64,000 bases of DNA from Pisaster brevispinus (taxonomy: Eukaryota > Echinodermata > Asteroidea > Forcipulatida > Asteriidae): the NCBI GenBank assembly GCA_023634235.1, contig JAMKCF010000004.1:7357202-7421201 (forward strand), written 5' to 3'. This document shows, one piece after another, positions 50,311-62,924 of the stretch; position 1 is the stretch's first letter; each line of letters begins with the position of its first letter. The position numbers were made by a program, and so were the translations under genes. The notes beneath the pieces are model-generated. The model worked only from the letters and a program-made list of their open reading frames with translations, searched no databases and was not told where the DNA came from.

Positions 50311-51979
50311 TTGCTGCTTGTGTGCATGCATACATCACAATACTAAAAATACTAAGCACTTTTCACTGACAAAGCTAGCACAGAAATTTGGTTAAAACCA
50401 AGTTGGTTTGTCAGACGCAAAACAAATAAAAAAATACACAAGTTGTACACCGTTTAATGATATTATCAACTGTAATTAATTTTTTAATCAACTATAATCA
50501 AATCATGGAAAAATTCATTTGTGTCATTAAATAATTAATTAGTTAACAAGTGCACAACTGCTTTAATAATAAAACCCCGTAATAAATCCCATATATGTGT
50601 ACTCTCTATTTTATTTAAGGAATAACTGTTAAAATTATATATTTCTTCTTCAATCAGTAAATACATGTACTATCCTGTCGGACAGCTTTCTCAAATCAAC
50701 TCGAGCAAATTCATTCGCAGTCTTTCCCTTTCGGGTGGAAAAAACATGTTTCAGGAAAGCCTAAGATTAGTCATATTAATCAAATCTATTTAATAATTAT
50801 TATTAATATTAAGACCAGAGACACCTCGGCCAAAGTTGCAAACAAATATCTTATAAGCCCTGAAAAATCTTGCTTTGCAGCAACAGGCAACCAGCCGATA
50901 TATGCATTTTTTTTATGTATCATGTCCATTGAGTGCCACTGGTGCTCTGTAAATTCAAGCAAAACAGATAAATTATCAGATATATTGCATACCATTGTTA
51001 TTTGGTTGGTGGAACACACACGTCATATGTCATCCATTATTTTGCCATGTATTTACTGCCCAAACGCTCCATAGTTTAATATTGGACAGGGAGCCCCTCC
51101 AATATGGTTAATTATTGGACACTTTGTATAACATCCTTCCAAAAATAATGGTTTCCAACCTGTTTTTCCAACCGAGACAAGGTCGTGTCACGGCAGACAA
51201 GGTTTGTGTATAGATGTACATGGAGTTGCCAACATTGTTTAGGTTTTGTTTATATAGCATTTTCAGAGTGTGAGGTGGATGTTTTTTTGTGTTTATTGTG
51301 AACAAAATTTCAAATGACAAGGATCTACATGTGTGTAATATATAAAACAAATGCTGAATGAATTTCACTCGGTGAAGTCAGCCTTTTCCATTTCTCTCGG
51401 CTGCGCCTCATGAAATGAAATGTTAGTCCAGATTTCACCTCATTATTATATTCTGCAACCATGCACTCATGTGCATCCAATATTTGTACATTTCCCTACG
51501 AGAAGGTCATTGAATTGGTTCATATTTTGCATAAATTATGTCCAACAGCATGGAAAATAGCATTTCATGCATCATGAAATCTGGACATGTTTTACTCCAT
51601 TTCATCTCTAAAACTACAAATGTGAACTTATAATTTCTGAGAGAAAAAATCAAACCATGCTGAAGTGGTTTTTGGTAGTTTTTTTTGTACCAATGGTGTA
51701 CATTGTATCCTGGTTCTCCCAATCTTCACAATTTCTTACAAATCTTTCGTAAAGGTAATGGCATAAATCCTTAGGCTAATCTAGGCTGACCACGAATCTT
51801 AAGTTTGAAGATTAAATGCAGAAAACTTTCTCGCCAACCAAAACTTGTTTCTTCTCATAAGATCTTTTGTGTGATTTGCATCATCCATCCACATCTATCT
51901 ACACAATTAAGAACATGGTAACATTTGCTCTCTCTCTCTCTCTCAATCGGTTACATATGTCAGTGGAATCCTTAAAGGG

Positions 51980-52350
51980 TCATTTACGAGTCAGAGTTGA
52001 ATAATGTCTGGTACAATGACTTGCTTAGTCACAAGTTGCCACTTAAAAGTTGAACTCCTCAGACTATAGAGACAACTGCTAAGTCACATGACTCGAAACA
52101 AGCTCTTGCATAGTTACGTAAGAGACGGCGAACACCCATACACCATGTACACATTTGAATGTATGTACGGCACAATGGTACCAGGGTTTGTTCATCTGGA
52201 GGTTGCTGTACAAAAGCTTGCCCTGAGCTTTTTGACATCCAAACTGTCTCTACAGTCTGACTCTTAGGAATTCAAAATTGAAGCGGTCACTTGTGATTTA
52301 AGTAAGTCATTTGAACCAGACATTATTGAAATATAACCCGCAAATCGCTT
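51980..52350. mobile_element. Foldback/MITE family D, copy 2 (uninterrupted)
   Basis: ATAATGTCTGGTACAATGAC at the left and, inverted, AATGTCTGGTTCAAATGACT at the right. Internal GACTATAGAGACA faces TGTCTCTACAGTC. Shows what 262-931 looked like before its SINE insertion. Confidence 0.75.
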
Positions 52351-52411
52351 ATCCTATTAAGCTCAAACCCTTCAATATCAAATGCGGGTTTAACTTGCCT
52401 GTAAGTTACCT

Positions 52412-52604
52412 GGGCCCAATTTCATAAAGCCTGTAAGCACACAAACTTGCTAAGCACAAGAAAATCTTGCTTAGCAGAAACAGGTTACCAACCAACATTC
52501 TATAAAGTTTACATTGTTGTTACTGGTACCCTGCTTATTTCTTGCTTAGTAAAGAAGTTTGCCAAGCAGAATTTTCTGCTTAACAGCTTTATGAAATTGG
52601 ACCC
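52412..52604. mobile_element. Foldback MITE family G, copy 2
   Basis: GGGCCCAATTTCATAAAGCC at the left, inverted GGGTCCAATTTCATAAAGCT at the right; internal TTGCTTAGCAG repeats. Inserted about 60 bp from the family D element. Confidence 0.78.
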
Positions 52605-52828
52605 TGACAGTTTATTACACAGTCAAACCTAAAAATCTTTAGAACAGTGCGCACATATTTTGGGATGATGAAGAAGATCCATATGGACTGATCGATGAAC
52701 CCCCGCCCCCATATCAACTATCTGTCAACAGTGCCCTCAAGGGGTAAAAGTACAGCGCAGGCGTCTTGCCCTGCCCTGCACAACCACCAAGGCATGACGC
52801 TGCAAACCACACTTGTTTACAATTGGGG

Positions 52829-52984
52829 AATAACAGTGTGAAGATGCAGTCTTCACTGTGTGGTGATGACCCGGTTGGTGGCTGGCTGCTGTTTATGGCC
52901 AACAAAATGCCTTCAGCTTGGCCAGCCACCAACCAAGGTCATTACCACGCACTAAAGACCAGTTCCTCACACTGTTATTCCCAA
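52829..52984. mobile_element. Foldback MITE family K, copy 1
   Basis: GGGAATAACAGTGTGAAGAT at the left and inverted GGGAATAACAGTGTGAGGAA at the right. The centre has GGTTGGTGGCTGGC facing GCCAGCCACCAACC. Second copy at 61503. Confidence 0.78.
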
Positions 52985-54014
52985 TAATAAATACCTCACA
53001 TTGTTATTCCCATTAATAAATAACTTTAACGCCATTTAGTCAGCATAGCTCACAGAGCCAGCCTTTATACCATATGTTAAAACACCACCCCCCCCCCCCC
53101 ACATGACCAGTCTTTGACCAATCAGAATGCATCTCTGAGGTATTTATTTGTAACATTTCGTAGTGTGTTTTTTTTCAATATGTCAGACTTTTCTCAGACT
53201 TTTGGGCGAGGGTTCTCGATTGGGATTGGTGGATTGGTCAATGCATTACATGCATTATGGGGCAAATATATTGAACAGTCAAAGAAATTAGGAAATTCCA
53301 TAAGACATGTAGTCCATGGCTTCAGAACTGAAATTCCCTTTCCAGAAACCCGACCATAAAAAGGTGTAGCACATTTCTCCCTAAGTAAAGCTTAAATGTC
53401 ATGCTTTTTTTTTTCCTCATTTGTTTTCGCTTCTGATTAGAAATTTTGCTCTAACATTCTGCTTGACTTCTTTCTCGCTCACAAATGTTCAAACAGGGAT
53501 CAGTCTGGAGTGCTGGTGGATGAACCTACCGAGAAAAACAACCAAATGGGTAGAGGGGGGGATTTTGTCTTTTGGGCAAATCAACTGCCTCTAGGTCCTA
53601 CAACACACAGCTCAAAACATGGCTTCTTGTTACATTATTATAGTAGACATGACATTTTTTGTTTACAATTAGCAAAATCTATCTGTCTTTTTCACAATAC
53701 TTTTTAGTCACCATTTACATCACCGATGTTGAGCTGGCTCTAATTAAGAACTTTGGACATTTATCATCTATCAAAATTGATAAACCAGTATCGGTTAATA
53801 AAGGTTATCTATATGGATGATCAATATTAATCGATAGAAATACCAATTGTATATTCATCACATTTGATTACCAATATCTCTATCAATTATCCAAACTATA
53901 AATACTGACAATTAATATCAATACAGAGATTTCATTTTAGGAAAAAGTTGGTATGCATGTAAAGATTTCATGTATGCATACAAAAAGCTTCGACAAAGAT
54001 TTCAACAGGGCAAG

Positions 54015-54385
54015 GTTTCCAATCAGTGGACAGGATGGGTATCCAATCAGTGGACAGGATGGGTATCCAATCAGCACACATGACAGGTTTCCAATCAGTG
54101 GACAGGATGGGTATCCAATCAGCACACAGGACAGGTTTTCAATCAGTGGACAGGATGGGTATCCAATCAGCACACAGGACAGGTTTCCAATCAGCACACA
54201 GGACAGGTATCCAATCATCAGACAGGACACGTATCCAATCAGCAGACAGGACAGGTATCCAATCAGCAGGCAGCGGACAGGACGGGTATCCCATAAACGG
54301 ACAGGACGGGTATCAAATCAACAGACAGGATGGGTATCCTGTCAGCACACAGGTGTCCTTTCAACAGCAGACAGGATGAGTACCC
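54015..54385 (+). repeat. 24-bp minisatellite
   Basis: About 15 units of the type CAATCAGTGGACAGGATGGG + TATC, with alternating AGCACACAGGACAGG variants. The period is a multiple of three, which keeps long frames open by chance. Confidence 0.85.
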
Positions 54386-56705
54386 AATCGGTGGACAAAC
54401 CAGCTATCAAATTAGCCGATAAATTTTACTACAAATTTTCTTTACGTTTTTCTGGACAACCTCATCACCATTTTACCAAACACCATTATATTTGTACTTT
54501 CTAAGTAGACGTCTACATATTAAACCCTGATCTGCAGCACTTTATATTAACTGGTACTTTATAAGTCTCTAAACCAACTGCTACGTAGAGGTGCCTCCAT
54601 TTAACACACTCTTAAACGCATAACTTGCGTGATTAAGCATTTAGTCTGGTGCACGGCTGGAAACAAAAGTGTTCCATCTAGCATAACAACAGGCACCACA
54701 GAGAAAAGAGAGAGCTTGGGTACACAACATGCCAGGGTAATAAGTATATAAATGTGTTTACTAAGAAACACACATTCGGTCTACTCTGGTTAACATCAAA
54801 CGACTGTGCGTTATCGCAAACCATCGAATAAGTAACCCATTCTATCTTCAGAAAAAAAACCAACAACATTGTACCGAATAGAATTGTATGCAACTACAAA
54901 TCCTATGGGGTAAATGTTCCATGCGAGCGCCCACACGAGATTTGCTGTATACATTTGAGAAAGATCATCTTGTCTTGCACCCAACCTTCAACTGTGGCAA
55001 CGGAACTAACATTACCTGGTCACCGTCTATAAACAAACTGCTTTATGAAAGTCCATTTCCGCACAGATCCGGATTCTTCCTTCCTTTATCTCACCACAAA
55101 CTGCAGCGGGTTCTTTTAAAACTGTTTTTATAGATATATGCAATCTTTACTTGGGCGACCGTTTGCAGCACCTGGGTTCAGCAATCTTGCATGATCTGTG
55201 GACAATCAAATTTAAAAGTGAGAAGGGGAAAAAAGATTAAAGAATGTTTCTTGAAATGAATACTTTGAAAATCCTCGAAACCCACCCACAGCAATTGCCA
55301 TGGTGCCCTGTGGTTTTGCAGTGGTGCCCTTTGCAAAGTTCTCATACAAATTTAGTTTCCTCTTCGAATAATAATTATAATACAAACTTATAAAGCGCAC
55401 TTTCTAATAAAAGATTACTCAAGGCGTTCCAGAAAAAGATACTACAAAAGTATCAAGCTCTCTACAAAACATCACACCAAAACAGGAATGTTAATAACTT
55501 GCAGTAAACAGAAGTTTCTTAATATGAGTTTGAAATGTGTTGAAAGAGTGAATGTTTCTGATATCTGGGTATCTTGTTCCATAAAAAAAACGCTTGATTG
55601 CCATACTGGGTCGGTACAAGATTTAGGTACAACGAGTCGGGTTAAGGCAGCAGAACAGAGAGCACAATGACAGTGCCCTAACTGAAGAAGATCTCAGAAG
55701 TGCCCCTTACCAGAGAAATATTGCAGTGCCCCTCCAAGAGCGAAGTTCAAGGCCTGTGATCACCTAAAAATAAACAACACTTTATGCTTCGACGGCTGCA
55801 ATTCATTCTTTGAAGAAATATTCACAGCAGTAGCTCATAAGCTTTATTTGCATGCCCAACATTCAGCGATACTCCAAATGTACCAGGATTTTTGTTCTCA
55901 ATGGAATGTGGAGTGGCATTATTATACATCAAATGACACGACCGACCCAACTGAAACAGGAAGTTCCGAAATACAAACTTCCAACCAGGCATGATATTTG
56001 GTCCTTGGGAAAAAAGTAGGAACATTTCTTGAGTTCAAAGGTTGAACAATATGTACACACAGTATAGCCTTTTTAAGACCTGTTTTAAAAAATGTTTGCC
56101 GATTTTCGGAGGAAAACAAAACCAGGAATTAGATTAGTGTGGAAAAACTATCATGCCTGCGTCCAAGATTTGCAGTTTGGAAAAAATCATGCGTAATACG
56201 GCATCAGCCGGCGTCAAGTGGTTAAGCAATGCAATATGCACATGGGGAATCTCTGGTGAGGAAAGAATAAATTGGGTGAATTTGGTTGAAAGGTCACACT
56301 GATTCAGATTCATTGGAATCACGTGAATCATCTGCATCTGGCCTACTAAAAAAATATTTTTGTTTCTTGTAACATGCTGAAAGAGAGACGACTGATAGGT
56401 AGGAAAAACTAAAATATTTTAGGATTTTTGTTTTACATGTGCACACAGGGAAATAAAGTAGATTGACCAAGGAGATACTAATCTTAATGAAGTTGCTTTG
56501 CAATGCATTGCTATAAAAAGAAAAAATATGAATATTTACTCCAAGAATTGGGTGTGCGTACATGTACTGCACAGCTGGGAACAAATGGCGACTACACATT
56601 TGATAAAAAAGTTGTTAAACATGCACAAATATTTGTTCCTTTCAACTTAGCGATAGAATTTTTATGGTCGCGTTACAGGAAACATCAATATTTTTTCACT
56701 AGGCC

Positions 56706-59594
56706 TCATTTAAAAATTGCAATTATACCTGATTCATTTTCATCGTCTTCTGTATCTGTCGATGCCGTAGAGTGCACAGCGGCCGTTGCACCTTGCGTCA
56801 CTCCAGTGGCTCTATTGACGCTCGGCGAGGGGGCAGTACGCCCACTCTCCCCGACAACTTCCTCCTCGTCGCTGTAGTCCGAGCTCTCGCTCGACCCAAA
56901 GAACTCAAAATAGTCACTCCACAGTCCGTGATCCTCGATATCGCTAAAGTCAAAATCTTCTGACCAATCATAGTACAGGAACCAGTCGTCGTCGTCGTCA
57001 CTGTCCCAGTCCATGAATCGATTCTCTCGTTCCTCAAAAAAGTCCCACAACGACAGGGCTCTGTAAGCTTTGATCTTGCCGTCCCCATTGCCATAGTGAC
57101 GTGTTTTGGAGCGGTCCTCCTTGCTGCCGTCTGGGTAGGCGTGGAGATAGAAGCACTCGGCACCAAATGGACAACTTCCCGAACCCTGTCTGAAATACTT
57201 ACATTCTTTTTTACTGCAGGTCCAAAAAAAAAGTAATTGAAAACTTTATCAGTGAAATAATAACATAATAAATCATTCTTGTAAAGTGCATTCCGTCCAT
57301 GGCCAGACCCCAATGCGCTGTACAGGCATGAAACATACTTAATGAACATGAACAATTCTTAAACTTCACATTATTATACAAATACAATGCATGACAATAG
57401 AAAGACCCTAAAAAGATCTAAAGCTACGAGGCGTAGCCTGACTCCAGGATTTACCGGCACAAAGAAACAAGTGATCTTTCTTTTGCATGCTGTGATAAAA
57501 ATAATAAAGATTTATATAGCACTGAATAAGCCTAATAGTCTGAGAGCCCTTCAAAAAAAAAATTATTTAAAAGCAAGACTGAACAATTTATGATTATGTA
57601 ACAAACAAAAATGAGCATAGCATATGTAAGATTTAAAACAAATTAAATAAGATGTTAATATTAAACAAGCAAACAAATACAACAAATTCAGAAACAAAAT
57701 GATACGTAAAGTGAATGGTAGAAGATTTCGTATTTGAAATAAAAAACTTTGATAAATTAAAAAACTGATTAAATCATTCCGTTTTCATAGCTCATTTTAT
57801 TATCAAAACATTGAGATTCATAGTTATTGTTTTGCTGGAATTGACAGTCCTATGGGTAAAACTGTATTCGATATAGAGGGACCATCTGATTTCAAGATCA
57901 TATTGTTTGCAGGCCTCAAAACGAAGACCGGGAGTGATTATTTTCACTTAAGCTCTCAGTTTTGACCAGAATTGAAGCTCACAGGGTGACACAGTTTGTG
58001 TAATCATTGGGGATGGTGCAAGTTATGTATATACAAATTTGGTTCTCCGGATAAAGGTTAATTTAATGTAAGGACGCCATCGAGTCGTCATCATACCGAA
58101 AATAACTGCAGTTTCATCTACACACTCGGGTCTAAGTATGTAAAGTTGTAGGTCTCAACCCTTTTTTGGTTAATGGGATATGAAGTTTTTAAGTATGGAA
58201 TAAGCATCTTTCAGTTTCGACCAGAAGTAAAGGTCACAGAGCTGCATAGGGTCACACTTTGTGTAAAATTAAAAAAATACACTCCATGGTCTTTCACATG
58301 GACCAAAGATCTGGTATGTAGCAGTTATAGTTTTCCAGATATGTTTTTTTGTAAAAATTAAACATTGATTCAATGTTATGACGTCATGTGGTTTCATTGA
58401 CACACTAAGGTCTAAGTACATGGTTAGCATAAAGTCAAAACCCTTTTTGGTTCAAGAGTTTTGTTTTTTTCCATACACAGTACATATACATAATATACCT
58501 GAGCGGGGATTAGCATCAATTCAATCCGATAGTTGAAAATTAAACCATGACAAAAATAATGATTTTTGAAAGTAAAGAAACAAAATAAAAAACACTAGGC
58601 AAGTTCATGGATATCAACATTATTGTAGACAAAAAAGGAATGCCCCCTCTTTTTAACGGTGATTTTGAAATAAAGCTTACCATTTTAATCACCGTGTCTG
58701 AAGGGCATACTCAGAGGGCCTAGAGCGCCTTTGGCAGGCATGGTCACGTCGATCAACGTGACGTGGGTCTCGGTGTTTGATGAGAAACAAACCAATGTCG
58801 TTCTTTTTCAGTTGAAGTTTTTGTCATTTAGTCAAAGTCATACAAATCCCTAAAGCAGGTGGACATCTCAGTAAAACCTCCTCTTTTATTCCTTGTTTTC
58901 CATTAAGCCATCAGACGAGCACAGCGGAACTAAATTCACACTGAACTTTGAATGAGTTTGAGTTTTTTATGTGCGGGACACGTGTTGTTACAACGTACAA
59001 GAATAAGCAACGCAATGATACATTTCCGTTGTGTGGGACTGTGTGCACAGGCTTCGTGGACTTTGAACCTTATGAATAATGGAGCGGACAGTCAGTTACA
59101 GCGCTTTTCTCCATACACACATAAACTGCGGTTAATACTAATTTTGGCTGTAACACCCATTTAGGACCAGAAGTTAAGGTCATATTGGCATCATTTCTGT
59201 GCAAAAGTTTCGGAAGGATCATAGATCTACAATCTGATGTGAAAATTGTGACGAAACGATCAGTAGTTTTTGAGATATGAATTTTTGAAATATTCAACTT
59301 CCGGTTTGAACCGGAAGTCAAGGTCAAATGAGGTCGCGTTCAGTGTAGCGTTTTTAGAGTCATACCAGGCCTATCCGATGATGTATAGATTGTGAAAATC
59401 CATTGTGTAGTTTTGGAGTTATGATTTTTTCAAATATTAAACTTTGATTTAACGTAACTCGACACCTGATGACGTCATCATGACGTAACTGAAGCGGTTT
59501 CATCTCCTAATAAATATCTAACTAAATATGAAGTTTCAAGTTCGTATGAGCTTGGAAAGGGTGCTTTTGTTAGCGGACAAGGGACGCTGAGAAG

Positions 59595-59626
<32 letters not shown>

Positions 59627-62252
59627 TTAAGAAAAAAAAAAAAAAAAAACGAACAATAATAAGAGGTGTTCCGGGCTGAATGCCCGAACACCTAACAAGA
59701 TCAACTTCACAAAGTAAACCAATAGAGTAAAAGATTGGAACAAACATTTTAAACAATAAAAACCTGGACAAGCTAATTATCTCTGAAAAGATTTATTTTA
59801 AAATAAACCGAAAAGCAGCAAATATTTCAAGATAAAGCAGAGGCCCAAATGTCATGCTACATGTATTTACACAATAACACAGCCAAAGATGCAAGAACAC
59901 GTAAAAAAGCAAATTGATCATTACACATTATTATAGGTTTTTCCCAGCCAATTTCAACAAAAAGAAATTCAGTTTCATTAACACACATGATTCAAATTCA
60001 AAAACATTTGCAAAACAACAAAATTTACAAAATTAGCAAAGTACAGATCACATTTACAGAGAGGGTATACCTCTGGTAAATATTCCAAAATTAATGACCA
60101 TAAAAACTTAATTGGTAAAGAGGAGACAGGAGAGCTGTTGATACTATAAAACATTGTTAGAAAGGACCCCATTTGAAGTATTAAATGCAGTTTTAGAGAA
60201 AGAGGCAACTTTCACCCCAAAATCTGAATCTGAGCAAGGCTTCAGGCATGAAGCCTTTCTCAGACATCTGAAAGCGCTCTAATCTATGCAACAAGGGTGT
60301 GTTTTATTTCATTATTTTCTTGCAACTTGCAACCAATTGAGTCAAAATTTTCACAGGTTAATTATTCTGTGCATACGTTGGGACACACCAAGTGAGAATA
60401 CTGGTCTTTGACAACTACCAAAAGTGTACTCTGCGTTTAAGACGCCTCTACACAAAATGAGAACAAACGATATTTTCCCCAGTCGCCCCCCCCCCCCCCC
60501 ACCCCCTCGAAAATAAAGAGACCAAAAAAAAAACCATCTTACCTTAAGGCTTGTTTGTACCTCTCCAATACCTTCTTCTTTTCCTCTGGTTCATCAACCC
60601 AGAAATCACTGGGAGTGACAAACGGTGAAGGTACTCGGCAAGTTGGGCATGCTCTGTCGGTGAGAAATAACATCACACTGTTAATGTCACCAAAACTGTT
60701 ACCATGAATGGCGTTACAAATTAAACAATTGAATCATTGATGTTACATTTTTCTGTTTGATCACCCTAAGAATTTACCCCGCCTTAACCCTCCTACTCTT
60801 GGGCAGCGAGTTTGAAATCATTCAACTCTATGAGTTGTGTATGGTGGCACAATTCTGTACTAACCGAGTACATGTGTGTAATGTGTAGATGCATTCACCA
60901 CATGATATGTTGTAGGCTGGCATAGTTTGTCTAACATTAACAAATACTTTGGAGAGTTTATGCACTTAAAGACCGGTCAAATTGGGGGTGTATTAGCACG
61001 TGATATAAAGACCAACTTTGTGAACTAGCGTATAAATGGCCCCTAAACAAGCATAAATGTTATGTAAAAGTTCTGTATGCACAGTGCTTATTGTGCCGAA
61101 CTATCAAATCAACTGTTTTCTTTGTGAGTATTGTTTTGGTTTTTTTGACAAGAGATTGTGCCGCTTGTATGAGCGTACACACGTACATGTGAACACGCAG
61201 ACAATGTATCAATTTAAGGTAGCTGGTACGCGCATGAAACCAACATAATGCAAAGCATAAAGCCAAACACCAAATAAAGTGTTTCTATCTATGGTGCTGT
61301 TAATTTTCAAAGATCTTAGTCTGATTCTTGAAATTATACATAAATAGATTAGTATGTGCATAGAGATTAGGTCTCATGCAAAAAGTTGAACAGCCTACAG
61401 ACTGGATCTTGAACATAAAAAGAACAATGCTAAAAATATCGGCAAAAGACGTCTATGGAAATTTACTGCTTTTACTTTGTTAAAGGTATTTTTTAATGAT
61501 AATAACAGTGTGAGGAGCCAGTCTTTACTGCTTGGCAATGACCATGGTTGCTGGCTGGCAGCTGTTAATGGATCGAGCTGAAGGCGAGGTGCATTAACAG
61601 CAGCAGCCACCAACCTGGTCATTAACACACAGTGACGACTGGCTCCTCACACTGTTACTGCATAAATCAAAACCATAGTGGATGATATTGAAGGGTCAGA
61701 CAGTAGGAGAGTAGAATGTTTTACTGTTTGGATGCATTCATTACATTATATCATACTGTAGGCTGGCATATTTTATTTATCATTCCAAATCATAGTGGTT
61801 GATATTGAATTGTGAATGGCACATACAGGATTTTTCAGACAAGCAAGTTTATGGTCTAGCAAAAAATGACAACAGCCCACGGACTTTGAAAATACTCGGT
61901 ACGCTCATGTTAGTCATTGAATGAGGTGCATCCTGGTCTAGTTATTGACAACATTTGGTCATTAGCTAGACCAGCACAGCACGCATCTCATTCCAAGGCT
62001 AACACCCCCCACCCTGAGTATTTGCAAAGTAGTCTATGGTGACTTACCTGACAACTTTCTTCTCGTACTGTTTGGCGCTGCGCCATTTGCGTATACAGGA
62101 CAAACAGTATGCATGGTTACAGTTGGAGAGGAGGCCGAACTTTCGCTCCTTGGCCGGCATTTTCTCCAGGATGAGCTCGAAACATATACAGCACTTGACT
62201 TCTTTGCTGTTTTGGAAGGCAAAGGCTTCTTTCATGCTCTTCTCGTGCTCCG
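56706..62252 (-). CDS. MKRN1: Makorin RING/CCCH E3 ubiquitin ligase, 3' part (three exons)
   Basis: Makorins are RING E3 ligases with CCCH zinc fingers that bind RNA (family knowledge). Minus-strand exons: 62252-62048, 60653-60543 and 57213-56729 (or to 56706 unspliced), all with GT..AG and compatible phases, about 267 residues. Order: AEHEKSMKEAFAF linker; C3HC4 RING (CCICFEL..CNHAYCLSC..CPTC) completed across exon 2; then CKYFRQGSGSCPFGAECFYL + H, the makorin-type CCCH finger, HAYPDG and an acidic Asp/Ser tail. The order and motifs match MKRN1. The first visible exon starts in mid-codon, so the upstream CCCH and Cys/His exons precede it; I could not find them in 62253-64000. The 3' end is ambiguous: a good donor (CAG|GTATAA) at 56728, or read-through to a TGA at 56706. 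Tail to tail with TBK1. Confidence 0.94.
56729..57213 (-). CDS. MKRN1: Makorin CCCH finger and acidic tail exon
   Basis: CCCH finger (CKYFRQGSGSCPFGAECFYL + H), RALSLWDFFEERENRF, then a very acidic stretch (MDWDSDDDDDWFLYYDWSED) and Ser/Thr-rich end (ASTDTEDDENES). Acceptor CCTGCAG. If unspliced it ends GIIAIFK at 56706. If spliced at 56728 the next exon is uncertain: a TTTTTTAG acceptor at about 56345 is possible, but its frame runs into an unconserved tail. Confidence 0.88.
57840..59700 (+). repeat. Large dispersed repeat with GAA tail and 3' hairpin (makorin intron)
   Basis: Repeated phrases of the type TTTCGACCAGAAGTAAAGGT/GACCAGAAGTTAAGGTCA recur at 57970, 58210, 59165 and 59310. There is a palindrome AACTTCCGGTTTGAACCGGA (59298), a GAA microsatellite (59590-59625), poly-A, then a hairpin at 59664-59693. 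Reads like a non-autonomous element 3' end; family unknown. Confidence 0.6.
59664..59693. repeat. Hairpin after GAA/poly-A tail
   Basis: AGGTGTTC/GAACACCT stem with GGGC/GCCC extension around a TGAAT loop; probably the terminal structure of the preceding repeat. Confidence 0.6.
60543..60653 (-). CDS. MKRN1: Makorin exon completing the RING
   Basis: RACPTCRVPSPFVTPSDFWV, then DEPEEKKKVLERYKQAL, matching CPECRITSNFVIPSEYWVEE of vertebrate makorin. Acceptor ACCGACAG, donor AAG|GTAAGA. Confidence 0.94.
61503..61664. mobile_element. Foldback MITE family K, copy 2
   Basis: AACAGTGTGAGGAGCCAGTC at the left is the exact inverse of the right end. The centre GGTTGCTGGCTGGCAGCTGT faces ACAGCAGCAGCCACCAACC-type sequence. 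In a makorin intron. Confidence 0.8.
62048..62252 (-). CDS. MKRN1: Makorin RING exon
   Basis: KCCICFELILEKMPAKERKF, then GLLSNCNHAYCLSCIRKWRS and AKQYEKKVV. Acceptor TTTTGCCTAG, donor CAG|GTAAGT. Six Cys and one His of the C3HC4 set are here; the last two Cys are in the next exon. Confidence 0.95.
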
Positions 62253-62321
62253 CTAGGCAAAACTAAAGCAGGAGACATAACAAAACAAAATTCATTAGCC
62301 TACCAACATGTAGCAGGCCTA

Positions 62322-62880
62322 CAAGGCAATATCCAGGGCCATGAAGGCATGCCTCCGATGCCTCCGTGAAGTATTAGGTCTGACCTAGCCACAATTCAAG
62401 GGGCACCAAGGCAATATCCAGGGCCATGAAGGCATGCCTCCGATGCCTCCGTGAAGTATTAGGTCTGACCTAGCCACAATTCAAGGGGCACCAAGGCAAT
62501 ATCCAGGGCCATGAAGGCATGCCTCCGATGCCTCCGTGAAGTATCAGGTCTGACCTAGCCACAATTCAAGGGGCCACAATTCAAGGGGCTACAAGGCAAT
62601 GACCAGGGCCATGAAGGCAATTGCCTCCGTTGCCTCCAGGTCTGACCTAGCCACAATTCAAGGGGCACCAAGGCAATGACCAGGGGTGGATTTCACAAAG
62701 AGTTAAGACTAGTCTTATCTCGAGTTAGGACAAGTTACTCGTCCTAACTTAGGACTAGCCTTAAGTTTTTAATAACTCCTAGGACTAGTCCTAAGTTAGG
62801 ACTATCTTTGTGAAATCGACCCCAGGGCCATGAAGGCAATTGCCTCCGTTGCCTTCCTGAATTATCAGGCCTGATCTAGC
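62322..62880 (+). repeat. 85-bp minisatellite, split by a MITE
   Basis: Units start CAAGGCAATATCCAGGGCCA at 62322, 62407 and 62492 (nearly identical), then diverged units near 62590 and 62670. The last is broken by the 141-bp palindrome at 62683-62823 and continues as GGGCCATGAAGGCAATTGCC. Confidence 0.85.
62683..62823. mobile_element. 141-bp palindromic MITE family F, copy 2
   Basis: Nearly the same as 49069-49209, same length. An intact pre-insertion unit (GCAATGACCAGGGCCATGAA) survives at about 62600, showing insertion within GACCAG with up to 4 bp (CCAG) duplicated. Confidence 0.87.
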
Positions 62881-62924
62881 CACCTTCTCTTGGAAAGCTG
62901 TTTTTGATGCCACAGAAATTGTCT

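Larger units (their letters stand above)
43829..56700. other. TBK1-makorin convergent intergenic region
   Basis: About 13 kb with no exon that can be supported. Contents: repeats at 44590, 45465, 46410, 46950 and 47240; foldback elements at 48199, 49069, 49730, 51980, 52412 and 52829; a SINE at 50088; a 24-bp minisatellite at 54015. Stretches 45610-46400, 50310-51950 and 54400-56700 show nothing recognisable beyond AT-rich sequence. The TBK1 and makorin 3'UTRs must end somewhere here. Confidence 0.6.

Noticed and set aside
53953..54504. 183-residue open frame with GYPIS/QDRF repeats
   Set aside because: It is the translation of a 24-bp minisatellite; other frames and the opposite strand are open too, and no splice or family support exists.
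56798..57355. 185-residue minus-strand frame overlapping makorin
   Set aside because: Alternative frame of the makorin CCCH exon; the real frame has the zinc finger and continuous phases.
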